Shown here: one piece after another, positions 5,685-8,878 of the stretch
Layout of the letters: the number at the start of each line of letters is the position of its first letter
How positions within the stretch are numbered: position 1 is the stretch's first letter
From: an uncultured Propionibacteriaceae bacterium
Lineage (GTDB): Bacteria > Actinomycetota > Actinomycetes > Propionibacteriales > Propionibacteriaceae
Assembly (NCBI GenBank): GCA_936941515.1
Contig: CAKZJI010000186.1
Location: forward strand, 1-8,878
Reading direction: 5' to 3'
DNA: 8,878 nt
Position numbers and translations under genes: made by a program
Notes under the pieces: model-generated
The model's database searches: none
Seen by the model: only the letters and a program-made list of their open reading frames with translations
What the model was told of the DNA's origin: nothing

Positions 5685-8090
5685 TCATTCAGCGGCGAGG
5701 GCCTCCGTCGGCGTGGCGTTGGCAGCCCGGCGTCCAGGCAGCACCGAGGCCAGGGAAGCCGCCAGCACGCAGATGAGGATCAGACCTCCCGTGTAGGGCA
5801 GGTCGATGGAGAAGACCGGCTGCACACCCAGGTTGGCCGGCATCATGCGCACCGCGGTGACGACGCCCAGCCAGCCGAAGCCCGCGCCGGCGGCGATGCC
5901 GACCAGGATGCCAACCAGCGCCAGCAGCATCGCCTCCACCAGCAGCATCATCCGCAGAGATGAACGCTGCATGCCAAGGGCCCGCAGGAGAGCAGACTCC
6001 CGCTGTCGCTCCAGCACCGACAGTCCCAGAGTGTTGCCGACCCCGACCAGGGCGATCACCACCGCGACACCCAGCAGGCCCGTCAGCACCATCAGGGTCA
6101 CATTCACAATCTCTGTGACCAAACCGGCCATAGACGCCGCGCCACTCATCTCGATTTTGTCCTTCACCGGTTCGACCGCCTTGATCACCCGATTGAGGTC
6201 TGTCCAGGAGGTCCGATCCGACATCTTCAGCCACAGCTCCCGCACCTCCTCGGCGCCGGTCAGCCTCTCATAGGTGCTCTCAGACACGGCAGCGGAGCCG
6301 TAGGGGACCTCTCGGTTGGTCTGGACCTTCAGCTTCTCGGCTCCGGGCAGGTCCACCGTCGCTGAGGTGAGCACCCCGGTGCTCACCATCAGAACGCCAT
6401 CGGGCACATTCCGGCTCGTCGACAGCCCCAATTCGGCGCGGGCGGCGTTCACATTGCGCACCGACAGTATCTGGCCCTCGACCTGCACCTCCTTGCTGGG
6501 GACCTCCACCACGGATGTGATGCCCTCCATGGAGCGCATCTGCTCCTCAAACTTGGCGTCGATGGCCCCTTCCCTGGCCTGCAGGGAGATGTCGACGGGA
6601 TAGCGGTCGTTGATGGCCTCCATCGCCGTGCTGCGGACTGTCGAGGCAGCCACCTGAAGCGTCACCACCAGCCCGACCGCGAGCATCAGGGCAACGGCGG
6701 TGGCAGAGGCGCGACGGGGGTTGCGAGCCGCATTCTTGGCCGCCAGCCGCACTGTAGGACCTGCAAAGCCGAACAGCCTCCCGAAGAGCCTCAGCAGCCA
6801 TGGCACATAGAACGGCGCCGCCAGCAACAGCCCGACGGAGAGCGGGACACCACCGACCATGGCCCACACCAAACTGTTCTCCGGACTTGAGAAGGCCCGG
6901 AAGATGGCAAGCCCACCCGCTAGAAGAAACAACACGCAGAAGACGGCGCGGACGGCTCCAAGCCGCTTGGACTCGGCGGCACTCGGCACCACCTGCAGGG
7001 CTTCCAGCGGCTTCACCCTGGTTGCTTTGAGCGATGGTCCCAGCACCGAGACCACGGTCGCTATGACACCCGCCAGGACCGCCCAGACCAGCTCCCCGAG
7101 GGGCATCACGAGGCCCCAGTACAAAGACCCCGTGAGCTGGCCGATGATCACGCCAACCCCCGCGCCGATCAGCACGCCCAGCAGCGAACCGATCAGCCCC
7201 AGCACAATGGCCTCGATCAGCAGCCGTCCCGCAACCTGCCCAGTGGAGGCGCCCACCGCACGCAGCAGGCCGATCTGCCGGCGGCGCTGCGTGACCAGAA
7301 TGGTGAAGGTGTTGGCGATGATGATCATCCCCACCACCAGAGCGATGCCGGCGAACCCCAGCAGCAGGTTGCGGAAGACGTCGAATCGGCCCGTCATCCC
7401 GTTGAGGACCTCAGTCCGATAGTCGGCGAGGCTCATAACCTTGAAGCCACCGATTCCCGCGTCATTCAACGCCTGGTCAATGGCCTTCACAGTTCCCTGG
7501 GGATCGCTGCTCTTGACGGCCCACAGGGTGGCGGCCATGTCATCGCCGGAGGGGGCGAGGTAAGCAGTTGAGGCATACAGGGTTGGGGCATCGTTGGTGA
7601 GTCCGACCACCGTGAACTTGCCGCCCTTCGAGGCCCCAACGTCAACGGTGAGCTGGTCGCCGACGGAGACGCCCAGCTTCCTGGCACCGTCCTTGGAGAG
7701 CGTGATCTCGCTGGGTGAGGAGGGCCACGCTCCCTCCGCTAGGTTGGCCCAGCGGAACTCTTCGGAGGGCAGGCTCATCACATTGAAGATCACGGAGGCG
7801 TCCCCGTGGGTGAGGGGATCGGTCGTGAACGCTGCTGCATCCGCTGCGGTGACCCCCGCCGCGCCCCGAATGATCGACTCGACGCGCTTCGGATCCTCGG
7901 CAGATCCACTGACCACGACATCTGCCTTGGAGACCTGCAGCACGGAGGCGTTTGCGACTGAGTTCCCCTCGGTGCGAACCCCGACGAGGATGGCGGAGAT
8001 GAATCCGACGCTGATGGCGATCGCCAACAGCGTCGCCACAAACCGGCCTGGATGCAGTCGGATCTCGTTGACGGCGTCTCGGAGCATCAT
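5685..8090 (-). CDS. ABC exporter permease, FtsX/MacB-like, ten membrane segments
   Basis: This is the membrane subunit of an ABC exporter, 801 residues long. Segment TM1 is at about 16-38, followed by an extracytoplasmic MacB-type periplasmic-core-like domain (39-238). TM2-TM4 (about 241-266, 289-317 and 331-353) form the first FtsX domain, with the cytoplasmic motif RRRQIGLLRAVGAS at 269-282. Two central segments follow at about 380-400 and 408-432. TM7 is at about 461-484, a second extracytoplasmic domain at 485-655, and the last three segments (about 660-685, 714-740 and 766-785) form the second FtsX domain with RQRESALLRALGMQRSSL at 695-712. This duplicated layout is typical of large actinobacterial permeases that act with a LolD/MacB-type ATPase. 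ATG at 8090 overlaps the ATPase stop (ATGA); a second Met follows directly. The ribosome site is weak (GGGGG), consistent with coupling. Substrate unknown: lipids, peptides, antibiotics or cell-envelope material are all possible, and no MacA-like partner is present. Confidence 0.9.
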   Translation of the reverse strand: MMLRDAVNEIRLHPGRFVATLLAIAISVGFISAILVGVRTEGNSVANASVLQVSKADVVVSGSAEDPKRVESIIRGAAGVTAADAAAFTTDPLTHGDASVIFNVMSLPSEEFRWANLAEGAWPSSPSEITLSKDGARKLGVSVGDQLTVDVGASKGGKFTVVGLTNDAPTLYASTAYLAPSGDDMAATLWAVKSSDPQGTVKAIDQALNDAGIGGFKVMSLADYRTEVLNGMTGRFDVFRNLLLGFAGIALVVGMIIIANTFTILVTQRRRQIGLLRAVGASTGQVAGRLLIEAIVLGLIGSLLGVLIGAGVGVIIGQLTGSLYWGLVMPLGELVWAVLAGVIATVVSVLGPSLKATRVKPLEALQVVPSAAESKRLGAVRAVFCVLFLLAGGLAIFRAFSSPENSLVWAMVGGVPLSVGLLLAAPFYVPWLLRLFGRLFGFAGPTVRLAAKNAARNPRRASATAVALMLAVGLVVTLQVAASTVRSTAMEAINDRYPVDISLQAREGAIDAKFEEQMRSMEGITSVVEVPSKEVQVEGQILSVRNVNAARAELGLSTSRNVPDGVLMVSTGVLTSATVDLPGAEKLKVQTNREVPYGSAAVSESTYERLTGAEEVRELWLKMSDRTSWTDLNRVIKAVEPVKDKIEMSGAASMAGLVTEIVNVTLMVLTGLLGVAVVIALVGVGNTLGLSVLERQRESALLRALGMQRSSLRMMLLVEAMLLALVGILVGIAAGAGFGWLGVVTAVRMMPANLGVQPVFSIDLPYTGGLILICVLAASLASVLPGRRAANATPTEALAAE

Positions 8091-8836
8091 GCCCCCAGTC
8101 GGCCGAGGCTGGCCAGCATGACATCAGCCGACGGGGAGGCCACATCGTCGACGATGCGCCCATCGGAGAGCACGAGCGCTCGGTCCGCGTAGGCTGCGGC
8201 CTTCGGGTCGTGCGTGACCATGATGATGGTCTGTCCCTGTTCCCTGGCACAGCGCTGCAGGTATTCCAGTAGCGCTGTGCCGGTGCGGGAGTCCAGTGCC
8301 CCGGTCGGTTCGTCGGCGAAGATCACCTGGGGGCGTGTGATGAGCGCCCGGGCGATGGCGACGCGCTGCTGCTGGCCGCCTGAGAGCTGGCTGGGCCGGT
8401 GCGTCATGCGATCAGCCAGGCCCAGGGAGGCGGTGACGTCCCCTAGGAGCGTCCTGTCCGGTTTCCGCCCCGCAAGCTCCAGCGGCAGCAGGATGTTCTG
8501 CTCTGCCGTCAGGGTGGGCAGGAGGTTGAAGGACTGGAACACGAAGCCGATCAGGTCACGCCGGACTCGCGTCACCTCCCGCTCCGGCAGCGCCGAGAGG
8601 TTGGACTCCCCCACCCAGGCGGAGCCCCTCGTGGCTCGATCCAACCCCGCCATGCAGTGCATGAGAGTGGATTTCCCCGAACCGGACGGCCCCATGATGG
8701 CGGTGAACGAGCCCGTCTGGATGCTCAAGGAGACGTCGTCGACGGCCACGACAGGACGTGGCCCACCCTCACCGAAAACTTTCGTCAGGTTCTGGGCGCC
8801 GCAGGCAGGTGCCTGGGCAGGAGAAGCAACAGACAT
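8087..8836 (-). CDS. ABC exporter ATP-binding protein, LolD/MacB family
   Basis: This 249-residue ATPase drives the FtsX-like permease encoded immediately downstream. All motifs are intact: Walker [10 protein letters not shown] at residues 49-57, Q-loop Gln101 in [17 protein letters not shown] (98-114), ABC signature [15 protein letters not shown] at 151-165, Walker B VIFADEP at 171-177 with catalytic Glu176, D-loop GALD at 179-182, and H-loop His209 in MVTHDP. The [14 protein letters not shown] segment and ADEPTGALD are typical of the LolD/MacB/FtsE-like group that works by mechanotransmission rather than by classical transport. The start is ATG at 8836, with AAGGTG nine bases upstream; about 14 residues precede the first beta strand, slightly longer than minimal. 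The stop overlaps the permease start by four bases, so the pair forms one operon. With its own promoter region at the window edge and convergent to the B12 genes, it is probably independent of cobalamin control. Confidence 0.94.
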   Translation of the reverse strand: MSVASPAQAPACGAQNLTKVFGEGGPRPVVAVDDVSLSIQTGSFTAIMGPSGSGKSTLMHCMAGLDRATRGSAWVGESNLSALPEREVTRVRRDLIGFVFQSFNLLPTLTAEQNILLPLELAGRKPDRTLLGDVTASLGLADRMTHRPSQLSGGQQQRVAIARALITRPQVIFADEPTGALDSRTGTALLEYLQRCAREQGQTIIMVTHDPKAAAYADRALVLSDGRIVDDVASPSADVMLASLGRLGA

Positions 8837-8878
8837 GGTGTCTCACACCTTACAGATTTCTCAGTGTTTCCCTGGAAC
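8837..8878 (-). promoter_or_regulatory. Upstream region of the ABC exporter operon with SD in a hairpin
   Basis: The last 42 bases are more AT-rich than the genes and precede the ATPase ATG, so they are probably promoter and leader. On the minus strand AAGGTG (complement of 8846-8851) is a fair Shine-Dalgarno sequence nine bases from the start. It overlaps a small perfect hairpin, GGTGT-GAG-ACACC (8837-8849), that abuts the ATG. TGTAAG just upstream could be a degenerate -10 box, but no -35 box can be confirmed because the region is cut by the window edge. Confidence 0.45.

Noticed and set aside
5689..6234. Second minus-strand open frame of 181 codons over the permease 3' end
   Set aside because: It is a frame shadow of the permease, whose own frame gives a coherent FtsX domain and membrane segments to its stop.
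1..8878. CRISPR array, insertion sequence, prophage, tRNA or rRNA gene, or a novel defence system
   Set aside because: I saw no regular direct repeats, transposase or integrase motifs, terminal inverted repeats or RNA-gene signatures; all coding space is explained by B12 synthesis and an ABC exporter.

Overview
The window is a GC-rich stretch of bacterial chromosome, almost certainly from an actinobacterium and most likely from the Propionibacteriaceae. Three things point there: strong G/C bias at third codon positions, tightly overlapping genes, and two gene fusions (CbiE-CbiG-CbiH, and CbiX with a precorrin-2 dehydrogenase) of the kind I recall from the B12 cluster of Propionibacterium freudenreichii. 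No genus can be assigned from the sequence alone.

Left part (1-5629): anaerobic, early-cobalt-insertion cobalamin (vitamin B12) synthesis. The left edge carries the first 49 codons of cbiC on the minus strand. A divergent intergenic region of 229 bases follows, holding a compact cobalamin riboswitch that faces right. It leads a four-gene plus-strand operon: cbiL (C20 methylation), cbiF (C11 methylation), a triple-fusion cbiEGH (C5 methylation, lactone opening, C17 methylation with ring contraction), and a fusion of the cobalt chelatase CbiX with a Met8/CysG-type precorrin-2 dehydrogenase. Each junction overlaps by 1 or 4 bases, so the genes are probably translationally coupled. In pathway order the enzymes encoded here run: precorrin-2 to sirohydrochlorin (dehydrogenase domain), cobalt insertion (CbiX), CbiL, CbiH, CbiF, CbiG, then later CbiE and, from the divergent gene, CbiC. 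CbiG together with CbiX, and no sign of the oxygen-dependent CobG, indicate the anaerobic branch. CbiD, CbiJ, CbiT, the uroporphyrinogen III methyltransferase and the late enzymes (CbiA, CbiB and others) are not in the window and are probably nearby.

Middle (5630-5684): a 55-base convergent gap containing a strong imperfect hairpin, probably a bidirectional terminator that isolates the B12 operon from the genes beyond.

Right part (5685-8878, minus strand): a two-gene ABC exporter operon of the MacB/LolCDE-like superfamily. It comprises an ATPase of 249 residues and an FtsX-fold permease of 801 residues with about ten predicted membrane segments, overlapping by 4 bases. The right edge holds 42 bases of upstream DNA with a Shine-Dalgarno sequence inside a small hairpin. 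The transporter has no visible link to cobalamin; its substrate is unknown.

I found no mobile element, CRISPR array, tRNA/rRNA gene, broken gene or foreign-looking island, and nothing that demands a wholly new biological system. The points most worth a second look are the fused enzymes, the short form of the riboswitch, and the edge-truncated cbiC.
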